Source: Nocardia jejuensis NBRC 103114
Lineage (GTDB): Bacteria; Actinomycetota; Actinomycetes; Mycobacteriales; Mycobacteriaceae
Reading direction: 5' to 3'
NCBI RefSeq assembly: GCF_001613145.1
Contig: NZ_BDBU01000042.1
Location: forward strand, 83,800-147,799
DNA length: 64,000 nucleotides
Shown here: positions 1-8,122 of the stretch, one piece after another
Layout: each line of letters opens with the position of its first letter
How positions within the stretch are numbered: the first letter of the stretch is position 1
Translations under genes and position numbers: made by a program
Notes under the pieces: generated by a model
Database searches by the model: none
Seen by the model: the letters and a program-made list of their open reading frames with translations, nothing else
What the model was told of the DNA's origin: nothing

Positions 1-1188
1 CTTGACGATCTTGGTGACGCGACCGGCACCGACGGTGCGGCCACCCTCACGGATCGCGAAACGCAGGCCCTCGTCCATGGCGACCGGCTGGATGAGCTTG
101 ACGCTCATCTCGGTGTTGTCGCCGGGCATGACCATCTCGGTGCCCTCGGGGAGGGTGACGACGCCGGTCACGTCCGTGGTACGGAAGTAGAACTGCGGGC
201 GGTAGTTGTTGAAGAACGGGGTGTGGCGGCCGCCCTCGTCCTTCGACAGGATGTAGGCCTGGCCCTCGAACTCCGTGTGGGGAGTCGTGGTGCCCGGCTT
301 GACGACGACCTGGCCGCGCTCGACATCTTCACGCTTGATGCCACGAACCAGCAGACCGACGTTGTCGCCCGCCTGGCCGTTGTCGAGCAGCTTGCGGAAC
401 ATCTCGATACCGGTGATGGTGGTCTTCGTGGTCTTCTCGCGGATGCCGACGATCTCGACTTCCTCGTTCACGTTGACGATGCCACGCTCGATACGACCGG
501 TGACGACGGTGCCACGACCGGTGATCGTGAAGACGTCCTCGATCGGCATCAGGAACGGCTTCTCGGTCTCACGAACCGGCTCCGGGATCGACTCGTCGAC
601 CGCGTTCATGAGCTCGACGATGGACTCGGTCCACTTCGGGTCGCCCTCGAGCGCCTTCAGGCCGGAGACGCGCACGACGGGGGCATCCTCGTCGAATTCC
701 TGCGAAGCCAGCAGCTCGCGGACCTCCATCTCGACGAGCTCGAGGATTTCCTCGTCGTCGACCATGTCCGACTTGTTCAGCGCGACCAGGATGTAGGGCA
801 CGCCGACCTGACGGGCGAGCAGCACGTGCTCACGGGTCTGCGGCATCGGGCCGTCGGTGGCGGCCACGACCAGGATCGCGCCGTCCATCTGGGCGGCACC
901 GGTGATCATGTTCTTGATGTAGTCGGCGTGGCCGGGGGCGTCGACGTGCGCGTAGTGACGCTTCTCGGTCTGGTACTCGACGTGGGAGATGTTGATCGTG
1001 ATACCACGAGCCTTCTCCTCCGGCGCCTTGTCGATCTGGTCGAACGCGAACGCCGCGTTCAGCGACGGGTACTTGTCAGCCAGCACCTTGGTGATCGCAG
1101 CGGTCAGCGTCGTCTTACCGTGGTCGACGTGACCGATGGTGCCGATGTTGACGTGGGGCTTCGTCCGCTCGAACTTCGCCTTCGCCAC
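1..1188 (-). CDS. tuf: Elongation factor Tu (stop codon outside window)
   Basis: EF-Tu is the GTPase that brings aminoacyl-tRNA to the ribosomal A site in the cytoplasm. The minus-strand frame opens with GTG at 1186-1188, behind a perfect AGGAGG, and encodes MAKAKFERTKPHVN. The P-loop GHVDHGKT follows near residues 18-25. The frame runs 396 codons to the window edge and ends in AGRVTKIVK, the usual C-terminus, so only the stop codon is missing. It is the last gene of the rpsL-rpsG-fusA-tuf streptomycin operon and lies 128 bp after fusA. The identification is essentially certain. Confidence 0.97.
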   Translation of the reverse strand, partial: MAKAKFERTKPHVNIGTIGHVDHGKTTLTAAITKVLADKYPSLNAAFAFDQIDKAPEEKARGITINISHVEYQTEKRHYAHVDAPGHADYIKNMITGAAQMDGAILVVAATDGPMPQTREHVLLARQVGVPYILVALNKSDMVDDEEILELVEMEVRELLASQEFDEDAPVVRVSGLKALEGDPKWTESIVELMNAVDESIPEPVRETEKPFLMPIEDVFTITGRGTVVTGRIERGIVNVNEEVEIVGIREKTTKTTITGIEMFRKLLDNGQAGDNVGLLVRGIKREDVERGQVVVKPGTTTPHTEFEGQAYILSKDEGGRHTPFFNNYRPQFYFRTTDVTGVVTLPEGTEMVMPGDNTEMSVKLIQPVAMDEGLRFAIREGGRTVGAGRVTKIVK

Positions 1189-1276
1189 TTGTGTCCTCCT
1201 GGACTTGTTGTTGCGTGCTTTGCATGCAGCAGTGCGGTTACTTACAGGGGTCGTGCACAACTCCCGGCCGGGGCAG

Positions 1277-1301
1277 GCTGCGAATCATCGAGATTCGCAG
1301 C
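1277..1301 (-). other. fusA-tuf intergenic hairpin
   Basis: A perfect 10-bp stem (GCTGCGAATC / GATTCGCAGC) with a 5-nt loop lies in the 128-bp gap between fusA and tuf. GC-rich flanks (GGGGC at 1270 and GCCCC near 1305) could lengthen it. No U-tract follows on the minus strand. It could be a partial attenuator or an mRNA processing site that lets tuf be expressed separately from fusA; this role is inferred. Confidence 0.45.
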
Positions 1302-1316
1302 GCGCCCCGAGAGTTA

Positions 1317-3419
1317 TTACTCGCCGGTCGCCTTGGCGATGATCTCCTTCGACACGTTGGCCGGAACCTCCGCGTACGAATTGAAGACCATCGAGAAGTT
1401 CGCTCGGCCCTGGGTCTTCGACCGCAGGTCACCGATGTAACCGAACATCTCCGAGAGCGGAACCAGCGCCTTGACGACACGGGCACCACTGCGTTCCTCC
1501 ATGGCCTGGATCTGGCCACGGCGGGAGTTCAGGTCGCCGATCACTTCACCCATGTAGTCCTCGGGCGTGGTGACCTCGACCGCCATGAGCGGTTCCAGGA
1601 TCACCGGACCGGCCTTGCGGGCCGCTTCCTTGAAAGCCTGCGAGCCTGCGACCTTGAACGCCATTTCCGAGGAGTCGACCTCGTGGTAGGCGCCGTCGAT
1701 CAGCGAGGCACGCACGTTGACCAGCGGGTAACCGGCGAGGACACCGTACTGCATGGCGTCCTGGATGCCGGCGTCGACCGAAGGGATGTACTCGCGCGGG
1801 ACGCGGCCACCGGTCACCTTGTTGACGAACTCGTAGGACGCACCGTCCTCGCCCACGAAGGGCTCGAGGCCAATGATCACGCGAGCGTACTGGCCCGAGC
1901 CACCCGTCTGCTTCTTGTGGGTGTACTCGTGCTTGTCGACCGTCTTGGTGATGGTCTCGCGGTACGCGACCTGCGGCTTACCGATGTTGGCCTCGACCTT
2001 GAACTCGCGCTTCATGCGGTCCACGTAGATGTCGAGCTGGAGCTCGCCCATGCCACCGATGATGGTCTGGCCGGTCTCGGCGTCCAGCTTCACGTTGAAG
2101 GTCGGATCCTCCTCCGCGAACTTCTGGATCGACAGGCCCAGCTTCTCCTGGTCGGCCTTGGTCTTCGGCTCGATGGCCACCTGGATCACGGGATCCGGGA
2201 AGGTCATCGACTCGAGCACGATCTGGTTCTGCGGATCGCACAGGGTGTCGCCGGTGGTGGTGTCCTTCAGGCCGATGACCGCGTAGATGTGGCCGGCCTG
2301 GGCCTCGGCAACCGGGTTCTCCTTGTTGGAGTGCATCTGGAACAGCTTGCCCAGACGCTCCTTCTTGCCCTTGGTCGAGTTGATGACCTGGGCGCCGGAG
2401 TCGACCTTGCCCGAGTAGACGCGCACGTAGGTCAGCTTGCCGAAGAACGGGTGGGTCGCGACCTTGAACGCCAGCGCGGAGAACGGAGCTTCGACGCTCG
2501 CGTCCCGGTGGATGATCTCGTCTTCCTTGTTGGGGACGTGACCATCGGTGCCGCCGTCGTCCAGCGGGTTCGGCAGGTACGCGATGACGGCGTCGAGCAT
2601 GGGCTGAACGCCCTTGTTCTTGAACGCCGAACCGCACAGCACCGGGTAGAGCTCCGAGTTGACGGTCATCTTGCGAATCGCGCCCTGGACCTCTTCGATG
2701 GTGAGTTCCTCGCCGCCGAAGAACTTCTCCAGCAGCGCCTCGTCGGACTCGGCGACGGTCTCGAGCAGCTCCTGGCGGTACTGCTCGGCGCGCTCCTTGA
2801 GGTCCTCCGGGATCTCGATGACCTCGTACTGCTCACCGAGCTTGGTCTCGCCACGCCAGATCTTCGCGTTCATCTCGACCAGGTCGACGATGCCCTCGAA
2901 GTTGTCCTCGGCGCCGATCGGCAGCTGGATGACCAGCGGCTTGGCACCCAGGCGGTCCTTGATGGTCTGGACGGTGAAGTAGAAGTCCGCGCCCAGCTTG
3001 TCCATCTTGTTCACGAAGCAGATGCGCGGCACGTCGTACTTATCGGCCTGACGCCACACCTGCTCGGACTGCGGCTCGACGCCTTCCTTGCCATCGAACA
3101 CCGCGACCGCGCCATCGAGCACGCGCAGCGACCGCTCCACCTCGACGGTGAAGTCGACGTGCCCGGGGGTGTCGATGATGTTGATCTGGTTGTCTTTCCA
3201 GTAACAGGTCGTCGCGGCGGACGTGATCGTGATGCCGCGTTCCTGCTCCTGCGCCATCCAGTCCATGGTGGCTGCGCCGTCGTGGACCTCACCGATCTTG
3301 TACGTGATACCGGTGTAGAAGAGGATGCGTTCGGTGGTGGTGGTCTTGCCCGCATCGATGTGGGCCATGATGCCGATGTTGCGGACCTTGTTCAGGTCGG
3401 TGAGCACTTCCTGTGCCAC
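1317..3419 (-). CDS. fusA: Elongation factor G
   Basis: EF-G is the translocase GTPase that moves tRNA and mRNA through the ribosome and also takes part in ribosome recycling. The 700-residue product starts with GTG at 3417-3419. Near the N-terminus it shows AHIDAGKTTTTERIL (G1), then RGITITSAA (switch I), DTPGHVDF (G3) and NKMDKLGAD (G4). The C-terminal domains IV and V are complete, with GGRVPREYIPSVDAG and YMGEVIGDLNSRRG. Length matches the family. It sits between rpsG (179-bp gap) and tuf in the str operon. Confidence 0.98.
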   Translation of the reverse strand: MAQEVLTDLNKVRNIGIMAHIDAGKTTTTERILFYTGITYKIGEVHDGAATMDWMAQEQERGITITSAATTCYWKDNQINIIDTPGHVDFTVEVERSLRVLDGAVAVFDGKEGVEPQSEQVWRQADKYDVPRICFVNKMDKLGADFYFTVQTIKDRLGAKPLVIQLPIGAEDNFEGIVDLVEMNAKIWRGETKLGEQYEVIEIPEDLKERAEQYRQELLETVAESDEALLEKFFGGEELTIEEVQGAIRKMTVNSELYPVLCGSAFKNKGVQPMLDAVIAYLPNPLDDGGTDGHVPNKEDEIIHRDASVEAPFSALAFKVATHPFFGKLTYVRVYSGKVDSGAQVINSTKGKKERLGKLFQMHSNKENPVAEAQAGHIYAVIGLKDTTTGDTLCDPQNQIVLESMTFPDPVIQVAIEPKTKADQEKLGLSIQKFAEEDPTFNVKLDAETGQTIIGGMGELQLDIYVDRMKREFKVEANIGKPQVAYRETITKTVDKHEYTHKKQTGGSGQYARVIIGLEPFVGEDGASYEFVNKVTGGRVPREYIPSVDAGIQDAMQYGVLAGYPLVNVRASLIDGAYHEVDSSEMAFKVAGSQAFKEAARKAGPVILEPLMAVEVTTPEDYMGEVIGDLNSRRGQIQAMEERSGARVVKALVPLSEMFGYIGDLRSKTQGRANFSMVFNSYAEVPANVSKEIIAKATGE

Positions 3420-3518
3420 GGAAATCTTCCCCGCTCGTTTTTTAGATGGGTTGTTCGGGAGCGACCCGCCGCCGCTCGATCTCGAGAACTCGGTTCAGCG
3501 GGTCAACACTGTGTCAAT

Positions 3519-3551
3519 GTCCGGCGCGACGCCTTCGACGGCACGCCGGAC
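3519..3551 (-). other. Weak inverted repeat between rpsG and fusA
   Basis: GTCCGGCG (3519-3526) and CGCCGGAC (3544-3551) form an 8-bp stem around a 17-nt loop in the 179-bp rpsG-fusA gap. There is no U-tract. It may be a processing or translational-control structure, but in DNA this GC-rich an 8-bp stem is weak evidence. Confidence 0.25.
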
Positions 3552-3598
3552 CATGACTCACTTCCCGGCGCATCCGAACGGAGGGGCCGGGCAGCGAA

Positions 3599-4069
3599 TC
3601 ACCAGCGGTAGTGCGCGAACGCCCGGTTGGACTCAGCCATCTTGTGGGTGTCCTCGCGACGCTTCACCGAAGCGCCCAGACCGTTGCTCGCGTCCAGCAG
3701 CTCGTTGGCGAGACGCTCGATCATGGTCTTCTCACGACGAGCGCGGGAGTAGCTGACCAGCCAGCGCATCGCGAGGGTGTTGGCGCGGCCCGGACGGACC
3801 TCGATCGGCACCTGGTAGGTGGCGCCACCGACGCGGCGGGGCTTCACCTCGAGGGCGGGCTTGACGTTGTCCAGCGCACGCTTGAGAGTGACGACCGGAT
3901 CGGTGCCGGTCTTCTCGCGTGCCTGCTCCATGGCGCCGTAGACGATGCGCTCGGCGGTGGACTTCTTGCCGTCCAGCAGGATCTTGTTGACCAGCTGGGT
4001 GACCAGCGGGGACCCGTAGACCGGGTCGTTGATCAGCGGACGCTTGGGTGCGGGGCCCTTGCGTGGCAT
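3599..4069 (-). CDS. rpsG: 30S ribosomal protein S7
   Basis: S7 is a primary 16S rRNA-binding protein that nucleates assembly of the 30S head; in other bacteria it also represses its own operon. The 156-residue product begins MPRKGPAPKRPL and carries the conserved VGGATYQVPIEVRP and ALRWLV-like (AMRWLVSYSR) segments. It ends in AESNRAFAHYRW, as in other actinobacterial S7 proteins. The start is only 1 nt after the rpsL stop, implying translational coupling. Confidence 0.98.
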   Translation of the reverse strand: MPRKGPAPKRPLINDPVYGSPLVTQLVNKILLDGKKSTAERIVYGAMEQAREKTGTDPVVTLKRALDNVKPALEVKPRRVGGATYQVPIEVRPGRANTLAMRWLVSYSRARREKTMIERLANELLDASNGLGASVKRREDTHKMAESNRAFAHYRW

Positions 4070-4070
4070 A

Positions 4071-4445
4071 TCAGCTCTTCTCCTTCTTGGCGCCGTAGCG
4101 GCTGCGAGCCTGCTTGCGGTTCTTCACACCCTGGGTATCGAGCGAACCACGGATGATCTTGTAACGGACACCCGGAAGGTCCTTCACACGACCGCCACGC
4201 ACGAGCACCATCGAGTGCTCCTGAAGGTTGTGACCCTCACCGGGGATGTACGCCGTGACCTCGACCGCGCTGGTCAGGCGAACACGCGCGACCTTACGCA
4301 GCGCGGAGTTCGGCTTCTTCGGGGTCGTGGTGTACACGCGGGTGCACACGCCACGACGCTGCGGGCTCCCCTTGAGGGCCGCAGTCTTGGTCTTGGAGAC
4401 CTTGTCGCGACGACCCTTGCGGACCAGCTGGTTGATGGTTGGCAT
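4071..4445 (-). CDS. rpsL: 30S ribosomal protein S12
   Basis: S12 lies at the decoding centre and controls translational accuracy. The 124-residue product begins MPTINQLVRKGR and has the conserved TTTPKKPNSALRKVARV and GHNLQEHSMVLVRGGRVKDLPG segments. Both lysines that are mutated in streptomycin-resistant strains (K43 and K88 in the E. coli/M. tuberculosis sense) are present, so this allele looks streptomycin-susceptible. It is the first gene of the str operon and has an AAGGAAAG-type ribosome site about 9 nt before ATG. Confidence 0.98.
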   Translation of the reverse strand: MPTINQLVRKGRRDKVSKTKTAALKGSPQRRGVCTRVYTTTPKKPNSALRKVARVRLTSAVEVTAYIPGEGHNLQEHSMVLVRGGRVKDLPGVRYKIIRGSLDTQGVKNRKQARSRYGAKKEKS

Positions 4446-4798
4446 AGACCGGCTTTCCTTATTAGTAACCAGATGTCTGGAACTTCATGTCTGTGTTCAC
4501 TTGCGGCATTACCGGGGCACCTGGCGGTTCCGCAGGCTCTCGCCTCCGGCCCCGACGTTAACGCCGCGGTCATTCGAGCTTTCTGCCCTGTTCTCGCGGT
4601 GTTTCTTCCCCACGAGGTCGGGTGTGTCGCGCTCAGTATGCGGACCGGAATCCGGGCACGCTGGGACGGTCGGCCGCTTTCGCTGGCCTACGTACTGAGC
4701 ACAAACCTGCCCGTACGCTTCCGGGCACAGCGGTCCACGATACCCGTCGGCGATTCGGCGGGCAAAAAGGGGTCCCTCGAGCGCACCTGGTAGATGGG
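4446..4798. other. Upstream region of the str operon
   Basis: This 353-bp gap contains no credible gene. It must carry the promoter and leader of the minus-strand rpsL operon. The stretch just upstream of rpsL (about 4455-4500) is AT-richer than its surroundings and includes TACTAATAAGG on the minus strand, part of which is the ribosome-binding site. I could not choose a -10/-35 pair with confidence. The left end of the gap is downstream of the str operon promoter side and abuts the 3' end of a lipoprotein gene. Confidence 0.4.
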
Positions 4799-5371
4799 TT
4801 ATCGCGCCAGATTGAGGGTCAATTCGACCAGTTTCCGGGCCCCTTCACAGGGATCCGAATGCTGGGAACCGGCCCGATAGTTGATCCACCAGCCCACGAT
4901 CCCGGTGTCGGCGGCGGGTGCGCTGACACCGCAGGAGTCCGGATCGTTGGGCCGCCGAGTCTCCAGGGAACGACGCCCCTGCACGGTTATGTCGTTGGTC
5001 ACATAGCCCAGTCGATCGTTGTTCTGCTTCTCGTTGCTGAGCGATCCGAGCTCGTACCAGCTCAGCGTCACCATGCCGCTGCCGGTCGATCCGCCGTCCA
5101 GATCCCACATGCAGACCGCGCCGTTGAAGGACGGCGTCGGATACGTGCCCTCGCCGACCACCTTGCCGATGTCCTCGAGCGAGACCACGTCGCATTCGCG
5201 CAGCAGCTTGTCGAAGTTCGTATTGATCTTGCCGCTGCCGCCGGTGGTGCCGCCGGCGGGCAGGGCGGTGCCCGGCACGGTCTCGCCGCAACCGCCGACC
5301 GAGGCGGTCACCGCGAGTACCGCGAGGATCACCGCGGCTTTGCTCCGGCCTCGCATGCGCATGCCTCTCAT
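4799..5371 (-). CDS. DUF3558 family lipoprotein
   Basis: The 190-residue product starts MRGMRMRGRSKAAVIL, a basic n-region followed by a hydrophobic stretch and the lipobox VGGC, so it should be a lipid-anchored secreted protein. The mature part has the actinobacterial DUF3558 pattern: a Cys in FDKLLRECDVV, then CMWDLDGG, then a C-terminal Cys before GARKLVELTLN. Members are small cell-envelope proteins of unknown role. ATG overlaps the stop of the upstream paralogue by ATGA, so the two are translationally coupled. The function is unknown; the family assignment is by pattern recognition. Confidence 0.85.
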   Translation of the reverse strand: MRGMRMRGRSKAAVILAVLAVTASVGGCGETVPGTALPAGGTTGGSGKINTNFDKLLRECDVVSLEDIGKVVGEGTYPTPSFNGAVCMWDLDGGSTGSGMVTLSWYELGSLSNEKQNNDRLGYVTNDITVQGRRSLETRRPNDPDSCGVSAPAADTGIVGWWINYRAGSQHSDPCEGARKLVELTLNLAR

Positions 5372-6027
5372 CCGAGTCGCTGCACTGTCAGTTCCGCCAT
5401 CTTGCGGGTGCGGTCACAGGGGTTGCCGAGATTCCCGGCCCCGAACAGCCCGTAGGACATGGACCATTCGAAGAAGTCGTCGTCGAGCTGGATCGCGAGA
5501 TCGCAGACGCTGCCGCGCGGATCGAGCGCCTGGAAGCCCTTGCGGCCGCCCACCTCGATGGTCTCCGGGCTGCGACCGACGCTGGCCACCCACGCCTTCT
5601 CGCGATCGATCGGGCTGCCGCGATAGGAGGCGAAGGTGACGCTCGCCGAGCTCACTCCGCCCGCCTGCCAGTTGCAGCCGACGGCGTTCTTGAAGACCCG
5701 GGACACACTGCCCAGACCGCCGATGTCGCGCACCTCGTCGTCGGTGAGGTGCCCGCACTCGCCGACGAAGGGTCCGAGCGAGGCCACCGTCGGCGGCGGC
5801 TTCAGCGGCCCGGACGGCATGTCCGAATCGTCGCCGCCCCCGCATGCGGACAGGAGCAGCGCGAGGGTCATCCCGGTGACGATCGCCGTGCCGGCCCTGC
5901 CCGTGCGCTTCGCGCTGGGGCGGGTTCGCGGCCTTCCGGTCTCGATGCCTGCCCCCTCGGCTCCTCCGCTTCGCTCCCCCGCCCCGTCGGTCCAGAATCG
6001 AGACGGCCGCGAACCATCTGCGTACAT
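5368..6027 (-). CDS. DUF3558 family lipoprotein, repeat-derived N-terminus
   Basis: This 219-residue paralogue of the next gene has the lipobox LLSAC, then GECGHLTDDEV, VGCNWQAGG and a C-terminal Cys in NPCDRTRKMAELTVQ. The same three-cysteine DUF3558 layout is therefore visible in both proteins. About 50 residues precede the hydrophobic signal core. Part of that leader (WTDGAGERSGGAEGAG) is the translation of a dispersed stem-loop repeat at 5923-6015. I found no ATG or GTG between the repeat and the signal core, so either the repeat is translated or a rarer start codon is used. The ribosome site before 6027 is poor. The role is unknown. Confidence 0.78.
   Translation of the reverse strand: MYADGSRPSRFWTDGAGERSGGAEGAGIETGRPRTRPSAKRTGRAGTAIVTGMTLALLLSACGGGDDSDMPSGPLKPPPTVASLGPFVGECGHLTDDEVRDIGGLGSVSRVFKNAVGCNWQAGGVSSASVTFASYRGSPIDREKAWVASVGRSPETIEVGGRKGFQALDPRGSVCDLAIQLDDDFFEWSMSYGLFGAGNLGNPCDRTRKMAELTVQRLG
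5923..6015 (+). repeat. Dispersed stem-loop repeat, copy A
   Basis: The outer arms GGTTCGCGGCC (5923-5933) and GGCCGCGAACC (6005-6015) are perfect complements. The inner arms GTCTCGAT (5939-5946) and ATCGAGAC (5997-6004) are also perfect. The loop contains CTCCTCCGCTTCGCTCCCC, the core shared with copies at 60695-60788 and from 63921. The stem sequences differ from the other copies but stay paired. It lies inside the N-terminal coding part of the DUF3558 gene. Confidence 0.85.
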
Positions 6028-6082
6028 GCTCTGGACCGTACCGGAATTGCCCGATCGGGTGGCGGCGGGCGGAGTCGTGCCA

Positions 6083-6120
6083 GATCGGTATTCGGCCGGA
6101 GGATCGGTATTCGGCCGGAG
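6083..6120 (+). repeat. 19-bp tandem repeat, two units
   Basis: GATCGGTATTCGGCCGGAG occurs twice without a gap (6083-6101 and 6102-6120). It lies between the lipoprotein start and the 3' end of the HPPD gene. Both neighbouring genes are on the minus strand, so this is upstream of the lipoprotein pair and may overlap its promoter. Confidence 0.9.
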
Positions 6121-6141
6121 GAATTCCTTCGGAGGTATCGC

Positions 6142-7347
6142 TCAGAGGTTTCCGCGGGACTCCTGTTCGCGCTCGATGGCCTGGAACAGGGCCTTGAAGT
6201 TGCCCTTGCCGAAGCCGAGCGAGCCGTGGCGTTCGATCAGTTCGAAGAAGACGGTGGGGCGGTCGGTGATGGGCTTGCAGAAGATCTGCAGGAGATAACC
6301 GTCCTCGTCGCGATCGACCAGGATGCCGCGGCGCTGCAGTTCCTCGACGGGCGCGCGGACGTGCCCGATGCGGGCGCGCAACTCCGGGTCCTCGTAGTAG
6401 GAGTCGGGGGTGTCCAGGAATTCGATGCCCTCGCCGCGCAGTGTGTCGACGGCGGTGAGGATGTCGGAGGTGGCCAGCGCGATGTGCTGCACGCCGGGCC
6501 CGCGATAGAACTCGAGGTACTCGTCGATCTGGGAGCGCTTGCGGCTCGGGGCCGGTTCGTTGAGCGGGAACTTGACCCGGTGATTGCCGCTGGCGACGAC
6601 CTTGCTCATCAGCGCGGAGTAGTCGGTGGCGATGTCGTCGCCGACGAATTCGGCCATGTTCTCGAATCCCATGACGCGGCGGTAGAACTCGACCCAGTGG
6701 TCCATCCGGCCGAGCTCGACATTGCCGACGACGTGATCGATGGCCTGGAAGATGCGCACGGGTGATCCCGGGCGCGGTTCGAAGCGGGAGCGGCGGGCCA
6801 CGAAACCGGGCAGGTACGGACCGTCGTAGCGGGAGCGGTCCACCAGGGTGTGCCGGGTGTCTCCGTAGGTGGCGATGGCGGCGGAGCGCACGGTGCCGAA
6901 TTCGTCGGTCTCGTCGTGGGGTTCGGTCAGGACCTGCGCGCCGTGGGTGCGAGCCCAGTCGATGCAGCGGTCGACGTCCGGCACCTCGAGCGCGATGTCG
7001 ACGATCCCGTCGCCGTGCAGATCATGGTGTGCCACAAGCGGACTCGCGGGATCCACGGCCCCGCGCACCACGAAGCGGACGCCGCCGCTGCGCAGCACGA
7101 ACGCCTTGTGGTCACGATTGCCGGTCTCGGGACCGGAGTACGCCTCGAGCCGCAGGCCGAACGCGGACTCGAGGAAATGCGCGGTCTGGGTGGCGTTGCC
7201 GACCGTCCAGACCAGCGCGTCCCAGCCGGTGACGGGGAAGGGATCGGCCGCGGCGTCGTGCTCGACCAGGCCGATGAGCCGGCGTAGATCCTCGGTTTCG
7301 GGGGTGGCTGCGGCAGGGGTGCTGGTAACGCCGACCTCGGTACTCAT
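6142..7347 (-). CDS. hppD: 4-hydroxyphenylpyruvate dioxygenase
   Basis: This is the Fe(II) enzyme that converts 4-hydroxyphenylpyruvate to homogentisate in tyrosine catabolism. The 401-residue product has two vicinal-oxygen-chelate domains. The expected iron ligands are visible in the C-terminal half: H205 (IDHVVGNVELG), H288 (GVQHIALAT) and E369 (VFFELIERHG). The C-terminal GFGKGNFKALFQAIEREQ helix that gates the active site is intact. A divergently transcribed Lrp-type regulator sits 149 bp away, a common pairing that suggests local control by tyrosine-derived metabolites. ATG at 7345-7347 was chosen although its ribosome site is weak. Confidence 0.96.
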   Translation of the reverse strand: MSTEVGVTSTPAAATPETEDLRRLIGLVEHDAAADPFPVTGWDALVWTVGNATQTAHFLESAFGLRLEAYSGPETGNRDHKAFVLRSGGVRFVVRGAVDPASPLVAHHDLHGDGIVDIALEVPDVDRCIDWARTHGAQVLTEPHDETDEFGTVRSAAIATYGDTRHTLVDRSRYDGPYLPGFVARRSRFEPRPGSPVRIFQAIDHVVGNVELGRMDHWVEFYRRVMGFENMAEFVGDDIATDYSALMSKVVASGNHRVKFPLNEPAPSRKRSQIDEYLEFYRGPGVQHIALATSDILTAVDTLRGEGIEFLDTPDSYYEDPELRARIGHVRAPVEELQRRGILVDRDEDGYLLQIFCKPITDRPTVFFELIERHGSLGFGKGNFKALFQAIEREQESRGNL

Positions 7348-7408
7348 GACCCAAGGAAATCGCCGCGCGTCTCGATGAGCAATATCGCCGATCCGGAGTA
7401 GACATCGT

Positions 7409-7424
7409 GGTGAATTGCGTCACC
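7409..7424. promoter_or_regulatory. Candidate Lrp-type operator between hppD and its regulator
   Basis: GGTGA-ATTGCG-TCACC is a short palindrome with an AT-rich centre in the divergent hppD/lrp intergenic region. Lrp/AsnC proteins often bind about 15-bp palindromes of this kind. With only 5-bp arms this is suggestive, not firm. Confidence 0.35.
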
Positions 7425-7496
7425 GACATCGGCCTGGTGCTGGACAATTTGAATAGCAGCACCGGCACACACTCGACACCGAGCGGAGGTCCCGCC

Positions 7497-8018
7497 ATGG
7501 CACGCACACCCGCCAAGCTGGACGAACTGGACCTGGCGATTCTGACCGCCATGCACGATTACCAGAAGGCGGGGATTCTGGAACTGTCCCGCCGCACCCG
7601 GGTCGCCCGGGCCACGGTGCAATCGCGCATCGCGCGCATGGAGGAGGCGGGGGTGATCGCCTCCTACGATCCCCAGATCGATGTCACCGCAGCGGGTTTC
7701 GATGTACAGGCGTTCGTCACCCTGGAGATCTCGCAGGGTGCGCTGGACGCGGTGGCCGCGGATCTGGAGCGGATTCCGGGAGTGCTGGAGGCGTACGCGA
7801 CCACCGGATCGCAGGACGTGCTGTGCCGGATCGGGGCGGACTCGCACGCCGGCCTGCAGCATGTGCTGCTGAGCATCGACCGCAGCACCTGCGTGGCGCG
7901 GTCGCACAGCGTCATCGTCCTGTCGACGGTGGTGCCGCCGCGCACGCTGCCGCTGCTGCGCACCCTGGATCCGGCCGGGTCGAGTAAAGCGCCCGCGTAC
8001 CGCGCGGTGCATCAGTAG
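7497..8018 (+). CDS. Lrp/AsnC family transcriptional regulator
   Basis: The 173-residue product begins MARTPAKLDELDLAILTAM. It has an N-terminal helix-turn-helix (ISELSRRTRV-like segment ILELSRRTRVARATVQSRI) and a C-terminal ligand-binding RAM domain (VQAFVTLEISQ through RSHSVIVLSTVV). GGAGG at 7484-7488 supports ATG 7497 over further-upstream frame extensions. It is divergent from hppD and very probably controls tyrosine/phenylalanine catabolism; the ligand is not determinable from sequence. Confidence 0.92.
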   Translation: MARTPAKLDELDLAILTAMHDYQKAGILELSRRTRVARATVQSRIARMEEAGVIASYDPQIDVTAAGFDVQAFVTLEISQGALDAVAADLERIPGVLEAYATTGSQDVLCRIGADSHAGLQHVLLSIDRSTCVARSHSVIVLSTVVPPRTLPLLRTLDPAGSSKAPAYRAVHQ

Positions 8019-8043
8019 CTGCGCCCGGCCCCGGGAGCGGTCG

Positions 8044-8110
8044 TTCCGCCGGGCGGTCACCTCGCCGGGCAGTCATCTCTCCGGACTCGGAGACCGGCTG
8101 CCCGGCGGAA
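8044..8110. terminator. Compound hairpin between convergent genes
   Basis: TTCCGCCGGGC (8044-8054) pairs with GCCCGGCGGAA (8100-8110). A second hairpin, TCTCCG/CGGAGA with a 4-nt loop, sits inside at 8078-8093. The structure lies between the 3' ends of the Lrp and GntR genes and may terminate both. No clear U-tract is seen. Confidence 0.5.
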
Positions 8111-8122
8111 TCCCAGCGGGTG

